The notes beneath the pieces were generated by a model, which was not told where the DNA came from, searched no databases, and saw only the letters and a program-made list of their open reading frames with translations. DNA of 64,000 nucleotides from Streptomyces spororaveus (lineage in GTDB: Bacteria; Actinomycetota; Actinomycetes; Streptomycetales; Streptomycetaceae). Below, one piece after another: positions 27,710 to 37,167 of this stretch. The position numbers and the translations under genes were made by a program. The stretch covers positions 124,001 through 188,000 of the forward strand of contig NZ_BNED01000003.1 in assembly GCF_016755875.1 (NCBI RefSeq), given 5' to 3'. How positions within the stretch are numbered: the stretch's first letter is position 1; the number at the start of each line of letters is the position of its first letter.

Positions 27710-29137
27710 TTACGAGGGCCGCTCCGGGCGTCCGCCGGGGTCGGCGCCGGGGTCGAGGTCGAGGTCGAGGAGTGCGGTGGAGAGGGCCTCGGTGGGCGCG
27801 GGGTGGATCCACAGCGGGGTCCGCGCGAGGTCGCCGGCCGTGATGCCGCAGCTCATGGCGACCACCAGCGGCTGGATCAGGGTCGCGGCCTGCGGGCCCA
27901 TGAGGTGGGCGCCCAGCAGCAGTCCGGTGCGGCGGTCTGCGAGCACCTTGCAGAAGCCGGTGCCGTCCTCCAGGGCCCAGCCGTAGGCGGTGTCGCGGAA
28001 GCGGCGTACGGAGACGGCGTAGTCGAGTCCTTCCTGCCGGCACTGCTGCTCGGTCCGTCCGGCCTGTGCGATCTGGGGGCGGGTGAACACCCCTGCGGGG
28101 ACGGCCTCGTGGGAGGTGCGGACCGGGTCGCCGGGGTGCAGCAGGTTGTGCGCCACCACCCGTGCCTCCCGGTTCGCGACGTGCTTGAGCGGGAACGGTG
28201 TGCACACGTCGCCCAGGGCGAACACCCCGGGGGCGGTGGTGCGCTGGAAGGCGTCCACGACGACGCGGCCGTCGTCGTGGAGGTCGATCCCGGCCCGGGC
28301 GGCGTCGATCCGGTCGCTGTTGGGGGTGCGGCCCACCGCGACGAGCAGGGTGTCCGCCTCGACCGTCGTGCCGTCGTCCAGGACCAGGCGCAGCCGTCCG
28401 GGCTCCCCCTCGACGCGGGTCAGGGCCGTGCCGGTGCGTACGTCGTAGCGGTCGGCGGCGATCGTCGTGTAGGCGGTGGCGATGCTCTCGTCCTGGGCGG
28501 AGAGCAGGGTGTCCTCCTGCTCGATGAGTGTGATGCGGCTGCCGGCGGCGTGGAAGACGTGCGCGAGTTCGGCCGCGATGTAGCCGCCGCCCAGTACCGC
28601 CAGGTGGTGGGGCGGCCTCTCCAGGCGCATCACGGTGTCGGAGGTCTCGTACGGCAGGCCGCTTTCCTGTACCGGTGGCGGTACGGCCGGGCGGCTGCCG
28701 GTGGCGAGGACGACCTGCTCGCCGCGGAGGGTGACGGTGCCGGCGCCGGCGCCGGTGCCGGCGCCGGTGGTGACGAGCAGGGTGCGCTCGCCGGTGAAGC
28801 GGGCGTGTCCCTTGAGCACGTGGATGTTCGGGTCGTCGCGCCGGCCCTGTTCGCCCTCGGCGGCCTCGCGGTCCAGGCGGCCGAAGACGCGTTCGCGTAC
28901 GGCGGGCCAGTCGACGCCGTCCAGCCGTGCCCGCACGCCGAACCGGCCGGCGTCGCGGATCCCGTCGGCGAGGTCGGCGACGTGTACGAGCATCTTGCTG
29001 GGGATGCATCCGCGGTTCAGGCAGGTGCCGCCGAAGGGGCCTTCGTCGATGACGGCCACGTCCAGGTGGGCGAACCGTTCGTCGACGACGGCGTTGCCGG
29101 AGCCCGCCCCGACGATCACGAGGTCATGAGATCGCAT
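27710..29137 (-). CDS. mtr: Mycothione reductase
   Basis: The 475-residue product is a pyridine nucleotide-disulfide oxidoreductase. The active-site disulfide is GGTCLNRGCIPSKM (C39 and C44), the first FAD motif is VIVGAGSGN, the second nucleotide motif is LAVLGGGYIAAELAHVFHAAG (about 185-205), FAD-binding VFALGDVC follows, and the C-terminal dimer-interface His/Glu dyad is HPAPTEALSTALL. The overall pattern matches actinobacterial Mtr, which keeps mycothiol reduced with NADPH. A Gly/Ala repeat (GAGTGAGAGT) of about 10 residues is inserted in the FAD domain near residue 125. The gene is alone. Confidence 0.9.
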   Translation of the reverse strand: MRSHDLVIVGAGSGNAVVDERFAHLDVAVIDEGPFGGTCLNRGCIPSKMLVHVADLADGIRDAGRFGVRARLDGVDWPAVRERVFGRLDREAAEGEQGRRDDPNIHVLKGHARFTGERTLLVTTGAGTGAGAGTVTLRGEQVVLATGSRPAVPPPVQESGLPYETSDTVMRLERPPHHLAVLGGGYIAAELAHVFHAAGSRITLIEQEDTLLSAQDESIATAYTTIAADRYDVRTGTALTRVEGEPGRLRLVLDDGTTVEADTLLVAVGRTPNSDRIDAARAGIDLHDDGRVVVDAFQRTTAPGVFALGDVCTPFPLKHVANREARVVAHNLLHPGDPVRTSHEAVPAGVFTRPQIAQAGRTEQQCRQEGLDYAVSVRRFRDTAYGWALEDGTGFCKVLADRRTGLLLGAHLMGPQAATLIQPLVVAMSCGITAGDLARTPLWIHPAPTEALSTALLDLDLDPGADPGGRPERPS

Positions 29138-29259
29138 GCGGCGGAACGTACCCCCGCCCGGGGCCGGCGCCCGCGACCGGCGCGCCCCCGGGCGGCGTGC
29201 CGGTCCGCCGTCCGGTGCCGGGGACGGCCCCGGCCCGCGGGCGGGCGCGGGCCCCGGAC

Positions 29260-29272
29260 TAGCCTGCGGGGC
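29260..29272 (+). promoter_or_regulatory. -10 box of a leaderless promoter for the HIT-like gene
   Basis: TAGCCT at 29260-29265 ends 7 bp before the ATG at 29273, so the transcript would begin at or near the start codon. No ribosome-binding site is present. This is the usual arrangement for Streptomyces leaderless mRNAs. Confidence 0.45.
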
Positions 29273-29920
29273 ATGGCTTTACGACCTGATGAGTTCTACG
29301 ACCACGCGCTCGCCGCCGCGGATGACGAGCGGCGGCTGCCGCTCGCACGCATGACGGGGTGGGACATCAGCCCGTTCGAACCGGAGGGGCTGCGCGTCGC
29401 GCCGCTGCGCCCCCCGGTCGTGCCCGAGCCCCCGCGGCACGGCGAGGATCCCGCGCAGTGCCGTGCGTGCCGTGAGCGGGACGCCGGGATCTGGTTCAAC
29501 GACCGCTGGCGGCTCACCCGTGTCACGGGGGTCGGGGTGCCGCTGGTGCTGATGCTGCATCCGCGTGAGCACTACGACATGGCCGACCTGCCCGATGGGC
29601 TGGCGGCCGAGCTGGGGGTGCTGTCCGCGCACGTCGTCCGCCACGTGCAGGCCCTGCCGCACATTGCGCGGGCCCACGTGTACCGCATCGGGGACGGGGG
29701 CGCGCACCTGCACATCTGGTTCTTCGCCCGGCCCGAGGGCCAGACCCAGCTGTACGGGTCGTGGATGCCCGTCTGGGACGATCTGCTGCCCGAGTACCCG
29801 GCGGATGTCGCGGACGCGGAGGCGGCGGTCGTGGCGGACGCCCTCGTCTCCTCCGCCGGGGGCCGCCGCACGCCCGGCGGCGGGGCGCCGCACGACCGGC
29901 CCGGCGCGGCCGTCTCCTGA
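29273..29920 (+). CDS. HIT-like protein with a TTA codon at position 3
   Basis: The 215-residue product contains HLHIWF (H145-x-H147-x-W149), the core of the histidine-triad nucleotide-hydrolase/transferase fold, preceded by helices (GVLSAHVVRHVQALPHIARAHVYRIGDGG). A CRAC pair at 63-66 could bind zinc. A third His of the classic HxHxH triad is replaced by Trp, so it may be a divergent or inactive HIT protein. Codon 3 is TTA, read only by the bldA tRNA, which makes synthesis dependent on developmental state. The mRNA appears leaderless. The C-terminus is Arg/Gly/Pro-rich. Confidence 0.78.
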   Translation: MALRPDEFYDHALAAADDERRLPLARMTGWDISPFEPEGLRVAPLRPPVVPEPPRHGEDPAQCRACRERDAGIWFNDRWRLTRVTGVGVPLVLMLHPREHYDMADLPDGLAAELGVLSAHVVRHVQALPHIARAHVYRIGDGGAHLHIWFFARPEGQTQLYGSWMPVWDDLLPEYPADVADAEAAVVADALVSSAGGRRTPGGGAPHDRPGAAVS

Positions 29921-30069
29921 ACGGGCTCACCCCCGGCGCCGCCTGCCCGGCGGCGCCGGGGGTGAGCGCGGTCGGGGGCCGGGGGTCCCCCGGACGGACG
30001 GTCCGGCGGGCCCCGGCCTGCGGCCGGCCGGAGGATGGGCGCGGGAACGGGTGACGGGAGCCGACCAGG

Positions 30070-31062
30070 ATGGCGAACTCCGCCGGTTGTTCGAGCAGGG
30101 CGCGCGGCGTCCTGGCAGGCGTGCTGGTCCTGGCCGCCGTCGCCGTGAGCGGGTGCGGCGCGGGGGCCGGCGACGCGGGGCAGGGGCCGGGGGCCGCGGT
30201 CCGTGCCCGGGCGGCGCGTTCCGGCAGGGTCAGCGTCGTCTACGAGGACAAGGCGCTCCGGCCCAAGGAGCGGCAGGTCGTGGCGCTGATCCGGAACTCC
30301 GGTGTGCTGGAGCGGGCGGCCGGCTGGGTCGGCGGGGCGCTCGTCCTGCCGCACGACCTGGTCGTGAAGGTGACCGCCGCGGTGCCGCCGGGTGTCACCG
30401 ACGCCGTCACCCAGCCCGACGGCAGGACGATCTTCATCCCGCCGGCGTTCCTGGTCGAGGTCGAGGACGCCCTCGCCGACGTCGTGAAGGGCGTCGACCG
30501 GCCGGCCCCGTTCCCCGCGTCCCAGTACAACACCGGCGATCTGACCGTGCTGTCGACCGAGTTCATCTTCGGCCATGAGCTGGGCCATGCCCTGCAGCGC
30601 CAGCTCCTGCTGGCCAACCTCGGTCTCGAAGAGGACGCGGCCGACGGCTTCGCGTCCTTCTACACCGTCAACGAGGTCGGGCCGGGCCCGTCGCTGGCCG
30701 CCGCGATGCTCTTCGACGAGATCGCCCGCAAGGAGGGCCGGCTGACCCTGGAGAACCTGGCGAGCGACCATCCCGTCACCCAGCAGCGGGTCTTCACCTT
30801 CCTGTGCTATCTGGAAGGCAGCGACCCGGGCACCTACCGGAAGCCGCTGGTCGACGGCGGCTACCTCCCCAAGAGCCGCGCCCCCTTGTGCCCGCAGGCG
30901 TGGGCGATGCTGGACTACGGCTGGTGGACCCAGCTCCAGCCGCACTTCAGCGGGGCGTTCAGGGCCCGGGGCGACGGGGAGCAGAAGAAGGCGCACGCGC
31001 GGCTGATCGCGGAGACGCAGGCTCTGGCGGAGCGGATCGACGAGCTCCGCACCGGCGGCTGA
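30070..31062 (+). CDS. Lipoprotein metallopeptidase, DUF4344-like
   Basis: The 330-residue product starts with a lipoprotein signal (hydrophobic core then AVSGC with C29). After the mature N-terminus comes a zinc-peptidase motif, H169-E-L-G-H173 within [17 protein letters not shown], and a downstream [11 protein letters not shown] segment whose Asp/Glu may supply the third ligand. The pattern fits the DUF4344 putative metallopeptidases. It should sit on the outer face of the membrane. The substrate is unknown. The acyl-CoA ligase follows in the same orientation after 122 bp. Confidence 0.85.
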   Translation: MANSAGCSSRARGVLAGVLVLAAVAVSGCGAGAGDAGQGPGAAVRARAARSGRVSVVYEDKALRPKERQVVALIRNSGVLERAAGWVGGALVLPHDLVVKVTAAVPPGVTDAVTQPDGRTIFIPPAFLVEVEDALADVVKGVDRPAPFPASQYNTGDLTVLSTEFIFGHELGHALQRQLLLANLGLEEDAADGFASFYTVNEVGPGPSLAAAMLFDEIARKEGRLTLENLASDHPVTQQRVFTFLCYLEGSDPGTYRKPLVDGGYLPKSRAPLCPQAWAMLDYGWWTQLQPHFSGAFRARGDGEQKKAHARLIAETQALAERIDELRTGG

Positions 31063-31184
31063 GCCCGCCGCCGGTGTGCGGTGGGGTGCTGCGGCGGGCC
31101 GCGCGTCTGGTGCCGCGGTCCTCCGGGAGGGATCATGGCGGCGCGCGTTGGCCGTCATCGCCGCAGCGAGTGCAGGAGGTACGT

Positions 31185-32825
31185 GTGTCCACAGCGTCGA
31201 GTCATGCGTCGGGGAGTTGTGAGGTTCCGCTGCTCCGCGAGACGATCGGGGACAACCTCGACCGGACCGTGCGGCGTTTTCCCGGGCGGGACGCCCTGGT
31301 GGACGTGGCCGCCGGCCGCCGGTGGACGTACGCGGAGCTGGCCGCCGACGTGGACGCGCTCGCCCTGGGGCTGCTGGACCTCGGGATCGTCCGGGGCGAC
31401 CGGGTCGGTGTGTGGGCGCCCAACCGCGGCGAGTGGACGCTGGTGCAGTACGCCACCGCGAAGATCGGGGCGATCCTGGTCACCGTGAACCCGGCGTACC
31501 GCTCGCACGAGCTGGAGTACGTGCTGGGGCAGTCCGGGATCCGGCTGCTGGTCGCGGCGGAGCGTTTCAAGACCTCCGACTACGCGGCGATGATCGAGGA
31601 GGTCCGGCCGCGGTGTCCGGGGCTGGAGTTCACCGTGCTGTTCGACGGGCCGCGCTGGGACGCGCTGCTGGAACGCGGGCGCGGGGCCGATCCGGCCGTA
31701 CTGGCGCGGGCGCAGGCCGCGCTGGACGCGGACGACCCGATCAACATCCAGTACACCTCGGGCACCACGGGCTTCCCCAAGGGGGCCACCCTCTCGCACC
31801 ACAACATCCTCAACAACGGCTTCTTCGTGGGTGAGCTGTGCGGATACGACGAGCGTGACCGGGTGTGCATCCCGGTGCCGTTCTACCACTGCTTCGGGAT
31901 GGTGATGGGCAACCTCGCCTGTACCAGCCACGGTGCGGCGATGGTGATCCCCGCGCCCGCCTTCGACGCGTCGGCGACGCTGGCGGCGGTGGAGGCGGAG
32001 GCGTGCACCTCCCTGTACGGGGTCCCCACCATGTTCATCGCCGAGCTGGCCGACTCCGGGTTCGACGGGTACGACCTGTCGAGTCTGCGCACCGGGATCA
32101 TGGCGGGCTCGCCGTGCCCGGTGGAGGTCATGACCGAGGTCATCGAGCGGATGGGGATGGCCGGGGTGTGCATCTGTTACGGCATGACGGAGACCTCGCC
32201 GGTGTCCACGCAGACCCGGGCGGACGACCCGGTGGAGCGGCGGGTCTCCACGGTGGGCCGGGTCGGCCCGCACCTGGAGGTCAAGGTGGTCGATCCGCGG
32301 TCGGGCCGGACCGTCGCGCGCGGCACCGCGGGGGAACTGTGCACGCGGGGTTATTCGGTGATGCTCGGTTACTGGGGCGAGCCCGCCAGGACGGCGGAGG
32401 CCGTCGACGCGGAGGGCTGGATGCACACCGGTGACCTGGCCGTCATGGACGGTGAGGGATACCTGAGCATCACCGGCCGGATCAAGGACATGGTGATCCG
32501 GGGAGGCGAGAACCTGTACCCGCGCGAGATCGAGGAGTTCCTCCATGCCCACCCCGACGTGCTGGACGTGCAGGTCATCGGGGTGCCGGATCCGAAGTAC
32601 GGGGAGGAGCTGATGGCGTGGGTGCGGATGCGCGAGGGGGCCGAGCCGCTGACCGCGCAGGCGGTCCGCGCGTACTGCGCGGGGCGCCTGGCCCACTTCA
32701 AGATCCCCCGCTACGTCCATGTCGTGGAGGAGTTCCCGATGACGGTCACCGGGAAGATCCGCAAGGTCGAGATGCGGGCGATGGCGGCCCGCCTGCTGGA
32801 GGAGGGGGCGGCGGCCCTGTCGTAG
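31185..32825 (+). CDS. Acyl-CoA synthetase (fatty-acid--CoA ligase family)
   Basis: The 546-residue product is an ANL-superfamily enzyme. Motifs seen are the P-loop [20 protein letters not shown], the aromatic [11 protein letters not shown] motif, the [22 protein letters not shown] hinge with its conserved Asp, and the C-terminal Lys in [10 protein letters not shown]. It should activate a carboxylic acid as acyl-AMP and transfer it to CoA; medium- or long-chain fatty acids are likely but not proven. The GTG start has AGGAGG five bases upstream. Nearest relatives appear to be AMP-binding FadD-like enzymes. Confidence 0.92.
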   Translation: MSTASSHASGSCEVPLLRETIGDNLDRTVRRFPGRDALVDVAAGRRWTYAELAADVDALALGLLDLGIVRGDRVGVWAPNRGEWTLVQYATAKIGAILVTVNPAYRSHELEYVLGQSGIRLLVAAERFKTSDYAAMIEEVRPRCPGLEFTVLFDGPRWDALLERGRGADPAVLARAQAALDADDPINIQYTSGTTGFPKGATLSHHNILNNGFFVGELCGYDERDRVCIPVPFYHCFGMVMGNLACTSHGAAMVIPAPAFDASATLAAVEAEACTSLYGVPTMFIAELADSGFDGYDLSSLRTGIMAGSPCPVEVMTEVIERMGMAGVCICYGMTETSPVSTQTRADDPVERRVSTVGRVGPHLEVKVVDPRSGRTVARGTAGELCTRGYSVMLGYWGEPARTAEAVDAEGWMHTGDLAVMDGEGYLSITGRIKDMVIRGGENLYPREIEEFLHAHPDVLDVQVIGVPDPKYGEELMAWVRMREGAEPLTAQAVRAYCAGRLAHFKIPRYVHVVEEFPMTVTGKIRKVEMRAMAARLLEEGAAALS

Positions 32826-33027
32826 GAGCCCGCCTGCGGTCCGGGCCCGCGGGTGGCGGCGGGGCGTACCGCCGGGGGTGTGACCGCCGGAGGTGTGACG
32901 GCCGGGGTGGACGGTTGGGGGTGTGACGGCCGGATGGCTGCATCGGGGGTGTGGGGTGGGGGGCGGGTGGGAACGATCGGGACGGCTGCGCACCTGCGGC
33001 CCGTATGACCGATCGAGAAGGACGCCG

Positions 33028-33234
33028 ATGGCTACAGGCATTGTGAAGTGGTTCAACTCGGAGAAGGGGTTCGGGTTCATCCAGCAGGACGACGGCGGCC
33101 CGGATGTGTTCGTGCACTTCTCCGCCATCCAGACGACCGGCTTCAAGGAGCTCGCCGAGGGTGCGAAGGTCGAGTACGACGTCACCCAGGGCCCCAAGGG
33201 ACCGCAGGCCGAGCAAGTGGTGCCGATCGGCTGA
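33028..33234 (+). CDS. Cold-shock protein (CspA family)
   Basis: The 68-residue product has both RNA-binding motifs of the OB fold: [12 protein letters not shown] (RNP1) and VFVHFSAI (RNP2). It should bind single-stranded RNA or DNA. AAGGA lies seven bases upstream of the ATG. Upstream there is a 200-bp leader (32826-33027) with repeated GTGTGACGGCCG-like units, which I take as an untranslated leader with no gene. A strong terminator follows. Confidence 0.95.
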   Translation: MATGIVKWFNSEKGFGFIQQDDGGPDVFVHFSAIQTTGFKELAEGAKVEYDVTQGPKGPQAEQVVPIG

Positions 33235-33258
33235 CAGAGCGGCGTGTCCCGCCCCGTG

Positions 33259-33298
33259 ACGGGAGCCCCCGCCGGACCTCTCCGGCGGGGGCTCCCGT
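33259..33298 (+). terminator. 18-bp GC hairpin after the cold-shock gene
   Basis: A perfect 18-bp inverted repeat with a 4-base loop begins 25 bp after the stop codon at 33234. Its core is GGAGCCCCCGCC. There is no T-run. Confidence 0.8.
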
Positions 33299-33313
33299 GG
33301 GTGGCGGGCCCTG

Positions 33314-33603
33314 GTGGCGGGGCCGGTGGCCGCCGGTTTCGGACCGCGGCAGGTGAACCACCGGCGGGTGGGTGTGGTCTTCCCGCGGCTGCCTCCGGGG
33401 AATCACCCGCGGCTGCCGCTCGCGCTGGGCGACATCTGCGTCGACGAGGGCGACCGGGGCACCTTCTGGCAGGTGCTGCGGTTCGGTGTCCGGAACCTCT
33501 GCGACCCCGAGCCGGACGAGTCGAGTGGCTGGTCGTGGACACCTTCGGGCACCGGCCCGGGACGGTGACGCTTCCCCCGGGGTGCGGGCCGCCGCCCGGG
33601 TGA
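33314..33603 (+). pseudogene. Frameshifted small hypothetical gene
   Basis: From a GTG at 33314 a coding-like frame reads VNHRRVGVVFPRLPPGNHPR, LPLALGDICVDEGDRGTFWQ and VLRFGVRNLCDPEPDE. Near 33520 the coding pattern passes to the next frame as VEWLVVDTFGHRPGTVTLPP and stops at 33603. One inserted or deleted base would join the two into a single product of about 95 residues. The origin is unknown; it may be an assembly error. Low confidence. Confidence 0.45.
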
Positions 33604-33610
33604 CCCGGGC

Positions 33611-34327
33611 TCAGCTCGCGGTGGAGGAGAGCCGGGTGGCGCGGACCGGCCGCCGTCTGAAGGCCGGGACGGCCAGCAGGGCGAAGCCGAGGGCCGCCGC
33701 CGTGAGGTGGCCGATCGTGGTGAAGTCCGGCAGCGGCCCGCTCCACTCGGCGCCGCCGAGCGGCCAGGCGAGGACGAAGACGGCCCAGGGCAGGCGGCCC
33801 CGGCGGGGCAGGGCGAGCGTGCCGAGCGCCAGCACGGTCTGGGCGCCGTAACTGACCCCGTAGTCCAGGGCGTGCCGCACGTCCTCGGGGTAGCGGCCGT
33901 GGCGCAGGGCGACGGTGATGACGGCGGCGGTGAGCAGGGTGGCCGCGACATGCCCGCCGAGAAACACGGCCACGGCGCGCGTCTTTCCCCAGCGGTGCTC
34001 GGTCCAGGCCAGGAAGCAGCAGACTCCCAGGCCCAGGGTGATCAGGGTGCCCGCGAAGCCGGTCGAGGTGACGTCGGTGAGGGTGCCGTCGAAGAACAGC
34101 GCGCTGCCGAGGAGCGCGGACAGCGGATGATCCCGCAGGTTGTCCAGGTTGGTGCTGAGGTGTCCCAGCACGGCGGCCGCCCGGTCGGCGGACAGCACGT
34201 GGCCGGTCCAGGCGTGGCCGGCCAGGAGCAGGCAGAGGTAGGCGAGGGTCAGCGGCGCCCGGCGCGGGTAGCGCCGCAGGACGCGGAGCGCCCGGCGTGA
34301 AGGGCCCGGCGGTGACTGGGAGTTCAT
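33611..34327 (-). CDS. Rhomboid-like membrane protein
   Basis: The 238-residue product has about six hydrophobic segments (near 22-42, 64-80, 91-112, 120-142, 155-172 and 195-222). The layout and motifs such as LAYLCLLLAGHAWTGHVL, the HPLSALLGSALFFDG loop and IGHLTAAALGFALL resemble actinobacterial rhomboid-like proteins. I do not see a clear GxSG/H catalytic dyad (the candidate YGAQTVLALG has no Ser), so it is probably an inactive rhomboid homologue. It begins ATG at 34327. Confidence 0.75.
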   Translation of the reverse strand: MNSQSPPGPSRRALRVLRRYPRRAPLTLAYLCLLLAGHAWTGHVLSADRAAAVLGHLSTNLDNLRDHPLSALLGSALFFDGTLTDVTSTGFAGTLITLGLGVCCFLAWTEHRWGKTRAVAVFLGGHVAATLLTAAVITVALRHGRYPEDVRHALDYGVSYGAQTVLALGTLALPRRGRLPWAVFVLAWPLGGAEWSGPLPDFTTIGHLTAAALGFALLAVPAFRRRPVRATRLSSTAS

Positions 34328-34481
34328 ACCGCGGCATTCTCCGGGCCGGGCCGCGGGCGGAGAGCGCCGGGCCCGGGCCGGCCGGCCGGGTGCGGCCGGA
34401 GGGGGCCGGAGGCGGCGCAGGGTGCTGGTGCGCGGCGCCGTACCCCGCCGGGGTGGAGGGCCGCGGCGGGCGGACCGCGGG

Positions 34482-34910
34482 TCAGAGTCCCAGTTCGATG
34501 CCGAACCCGTCCGCGCCGGGAGCCGGGACCCGGTCCGGGTTCTCCCGGTCGGCGGCGTCCGGGGCCGGGGCGGGCTTCGGGCCGGCCGGGGCGGGCTTGG
34601 GGGTGTCGGGCTTGTGCTCGCAGTAGACCTTGCCCTGGTAGAACTTGCAGCCCGGCATGTTCTCCACGTCCCGGGGCTTCTTGTTCTTCCTGCCCTTCGA
34701 CCTGTCCTTGCCGCCGTGCTCGTGGTGGTCGGCCGTGTTTCGGTGGTCGCTCTTCGTGTGGTCGCCGTGACCGGACGCGAACGCGGCCGCCTCGGTGTGC
34801 GGCGTGGTCTGGGCGGCGAATGCGCTGGTGGGGACCAGTGCGCCTCCTGTGACGAGCGCGGCCGAAACGGTGAACATCGCGAAACGCTGCTTCCGGGAAG
34901 TGCGGGCCAT
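34482..34910 (-). CDS. Secreted protein with the MPGCKFY..GKVYCEHKP motif (paralog of 18205)
   Basis: The 142-residue product starts at the ATG at 34910, after GGAG. It has a signal peptide (residues 1-33, ending TSAFAAQ), a His/Asp/Lys-rich middle (about 45-75), then MPGCKFYQGKVYCEHKP with two cysteines and finally a Pro/Ala/Asp-rich tail ending GFGIELGL. It is clearly homologous to the plus-strand gene at 18205 in the signal region (RKQRFAM) and in the Cys motif, while the tail differs. The family is unnamed to me. Extracellular, possibly metal- or surface-binding, by inference. Confidence 0.82.
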   Translation of the reverse strand: MARTSRKQRFAMFTVSAALVTGGALVPTSAFAAQTTPHTEAAAFASGHGDHTKSDHRNTADHHEHGGKDRSKGRKNKKPRDVENMPGCKFYQGKVYCEHKPDTPKPAPAGPKPAPAPDAADRENPDRVPAPGADGFGIELGL

Positions 34911-35005
34911 GAGGAGTTCTCCAGAGCGGGAGGCGGTGGGGGGTTCCCGAGAACAAAGACGGAATGTCCGCTTTGCCCTCTTGTTAAGAGCCTGGCCGCG
35001 GGACT

Positions 35006-35421
35006 TCACGGGGCGGTCCGCCGACTGTCACAGGCCTGTGACGGGGCACGTCGCGTACGGCCCGCGGCTCCGGCCAGCCCGGCGGCCGCGGGCGGGGCCG
35101 GGCGCCAGGCCCCTTCCGGGGGCGCGGCCGGGGCGCGGCGCGGGCGCCAGAGGACGGCGGCACCCAGCACCAGGCACCCGGCCACCGCGAGGCCGCCGCC
35201 CGCGGCGGTACAGGCCAGGGTGAGGCCGGGCGAGGCCCCGGCGAGGCGGGGCAGGGCGTTGACGGGGGCGGTGGCGCAGATCAGCAGGAGGCCCAGCCGC
35301 GCGGGCGCACGGGCGCCGGCCTCCTGCGCAGGCGGCGCGGCACCCGGTCGGCGATCGTCGCCGCCGCCGCGGGCAGCAGGGTGAGGGAGAAGACGGCCAG
35401 GCCGGTCCACTGCCACGTCAT
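35006..35421 (-). pseudogene. Frameshifted small membrane-protein gene
   Basis: The ATG at 35421, with AAGGA upstream, opens MTWQWTGLAVFSLTLLPAAA, a membrane segment, then reaches an in-frame TGA about 45 codons later. In a neighbouring frame the coding pattern continues as LGLLLICATAPVNALPRLAG and LTLACTAAGGGLAVAGCLV, two or three further membrane helices, to the stop at 35006. Joining the frames near 35290-35330 gives one small helical membrane protein of about 137 residues. It is either a mutated gene or a base-call error. Confidence 0.5.
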
Positions 35422-35601
35422 GGGGGTGTCCTTGGTGGTGCGCGTGCCCCGGGTCGGATTCCGCTTCGGTGTCCGGGTGCCCGCACCGCGCGGGCCTCCC
35501 GCGGCTCCCGCGCCGCCTGCGCAGGGTAGCGGCGGCGGGGAAAGGGGCGGGCGGCGGGCCCGGGCGGCGCGGGAGGGTGCCGGGGATCCGGGAATGCCCC
35601 A

Positions 35602-35795
35602 GGGGGTGTCCTGCCGGTCAGGGCGGATCAGGGAGCGGTGGCCGGTGCCGTGGGGTCTCCCCAGGCCCGCCAGGGCCGAGGGAAGCATCGCAGGGCGAGG
35701 GAGGCGACGCGGAGCGTCGCCGACCGGGGGCAGCGCGGCGGGGCGCGGTGCCGGGCGCCGCTCCCTGATCCGCCCTGACCGGCAGGACACCCCCC
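35602..35795. repeat. 194-bp element with 50-bp inverted arms
   Basis: The arms start GGGGGTGTCCTGCCGGTCAG. They match perfectly for the first 41 bases from 35602, and about 90% over 50 bases, with the complement ending at 35795. Between them lie about 90 bp including a small GCGACGC/GCGTCGC hairpin. No open frame of note lies within. It sits in the 456-bp gap between a membrane-protein pseudogene and a glycosyltransferase gene. It has the form of a MITE-like element or a very long hairpin. Confidence 0.7.
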
Positions 35796-35877
35796 AGGCC
35801 GGACGCGGCCGCGCTCCGTACCGGGGCGCTTCCGCTTCCGTGCCTGCCGCGTCCGTGCGGCGTGCGGGCGGGGTCTG

Positions 35878-37167
35878 TCAGCCGGCGGTGCCGAGCAGCA
35901 GTTGCGCGGCGGCCGTCGCCCCGTCCGTGCGGACGAGGCCGGCCACGGCCTTCGCGCGTGCCCGGGTCCTGGGGTCCAGGGCCGTTGCGAGTGCGGCCGA
36001 CAGGGTCTCGCGGGTCGGGTCCGCTCCGTCGTGCGCCGCGCCGATGCCCAGCTCGGCGACGCGGGCGGCCCAGTACGGCTGGTCGGCCATCTGCGGTACC
36101 ACCACCTGCGGGGTGCCGGCCAGGGCGGCCGTGGTCGTGGTGCCCGCGCCTCCGTGGTGGACGACGGCCGCCACCCGGGGGAAGAGGGTGTGGTGGTCGG
36201 CCTCCCCGACACGGAAGCAGTCGTCCTGGTCGTCGACCGGGGCCAGTTCGGCCCAGCCGCCGGACAGGAGCACGCGGTGGCCCTGTGCGCGGACGGCCTC
36301 GACGGCCGCCCGGGCGACGCCCTGCGCGTCGCGGACGGGGATGCTGCCGAAGCCCACGTACACCGGCGGTGTGCCGGCGTCGAGGAACGCCTGGAGGCCG
36401 GCCGGGAGCGGGCGTCCGCCCGGCCTGAGCCACGCTCCGGTCTGCACGACGTCGAGGTCGGCCGGCTCCTTCCACGGGCCCAGGGCCGGGTCCGCCGCCA
36501 GCCACGGCCGGCTGGTGAGGACGTAGTCGCGGAAGTCGTCCACGGGCGGCAGGCCGACCGTGGCCCGGTGGGCGTTGAGCCCGGTGCCGAACAGCGCGTT
36601 CAGGTTCTCGGCGTCCAGGTCCCACAGCGCCCGGTTGTCGCTCGCCTGCGGCGGGAGGGGGTGGCCCGGCCGCGCCAGCGGAGCGTGGTGCGGGGAGGGC
36701 AGGTAGGTCGGGAAGCAGGCCACGAACACGTAGGGGATGCCCAGTTCCTCGGCCACCGACCGCGCGCCGGCCGCGGCCGGGAACAGGCCGGTCGCCACCA
36801 TCACGTCGCACCCCCGGGCCGCCGTGGCGACCGCCTCGTACGTCGTGGCGACCAGCCGGGCCGCCCGCTCGGGCAGCCCCTGCGCCGGCATCGGCGCCGT
36901 CCCGGTCACCGCTCCCCTGACCATCTCGCGCACCGGCCGGCCGATGGGTGTCAGCGGGACACCGGCGTCCTCGGCCGGCCCGGCGAAGTCCGGCGGCGCG
37001 CACATCCGTACTTCGGCGCCCGACTCCTGCAGCCGCGCGGCGAGTGCGAGCATCGGCTCGATGTCCCCGCGCGAGCCGTACGCCACCAGCAGCACACGCA
37101 TGCGGTCGCTCTTCTTCCTGTGGGTCGCCGTCTCGGCCGGGGCGGGGGTGGAGGCGGTGGCGTTCAC
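35878..37167 (-). CDS. GT1-family glycosyltransferase (vancomycin-type fold)
   Basis: The product has about 429 residues from the GTG at 37167, which overlaps the stop of the upstream mini-gene (GTGA). An alternative start is the ATG at 37101 before MRVLLVAYGSRGDIEPMLAL, which is where related enzymes begin. The N-terminal acceptor domain and C-terminal sugar-nucleotide domain are both seen; the donor site is FPRVAAVVHHGGAGTTTTAALAGTPQVVVP with the HHGGAGT motif. It resembles bacterial natural-product and sterol-type glycosyltransferases. No aglycone pathway is nearby, so its acceptor is unknown. Confidence 0.87.
   Translation of the reverse strand: MNATASTPAPAETATHRKKSDRMRVLLVAYGSRGDIEPMLALAARLQESGAEVRMCAPPDFAGPAEDAGVPLTPIGRPVREMVRGAVTGTAPMPAQGLPERAARLVATTYEAVATAARGCDVMVATGLFPAAAGARSVAEELGIPYVFVACFPTYLPSPHHAPLARPGHPLPPQASDNRALWDLDAENLNALFGTGLNAHRATVGLPPVDDFRDYVLTSRPWLAADPALGPWKEPADLDVVQTGAWLRPGGRPLPAGLQAFLDAGTPPVYVGFGSIPVRDAQGVARAAVEAVRAQGHRVLLSGGWAELAPVDDQDDCFRVGEADHHTLFPRVAAVVHHGGAGTTTTAALAGTPQVVVPQMADQPYWAARVAELGIGAAHDGADPTRETLSAALATALDPRTRARAKAVAGLVRTDGATAAAQLLLGTAG

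Noticed and set aside
27266..29272. Long plus-strand frame joined to the HIT-like gene
   Set aside because: It is the antisense shadow of mycothione reductase; the HIT-like protein begins at the ATG at 29273.
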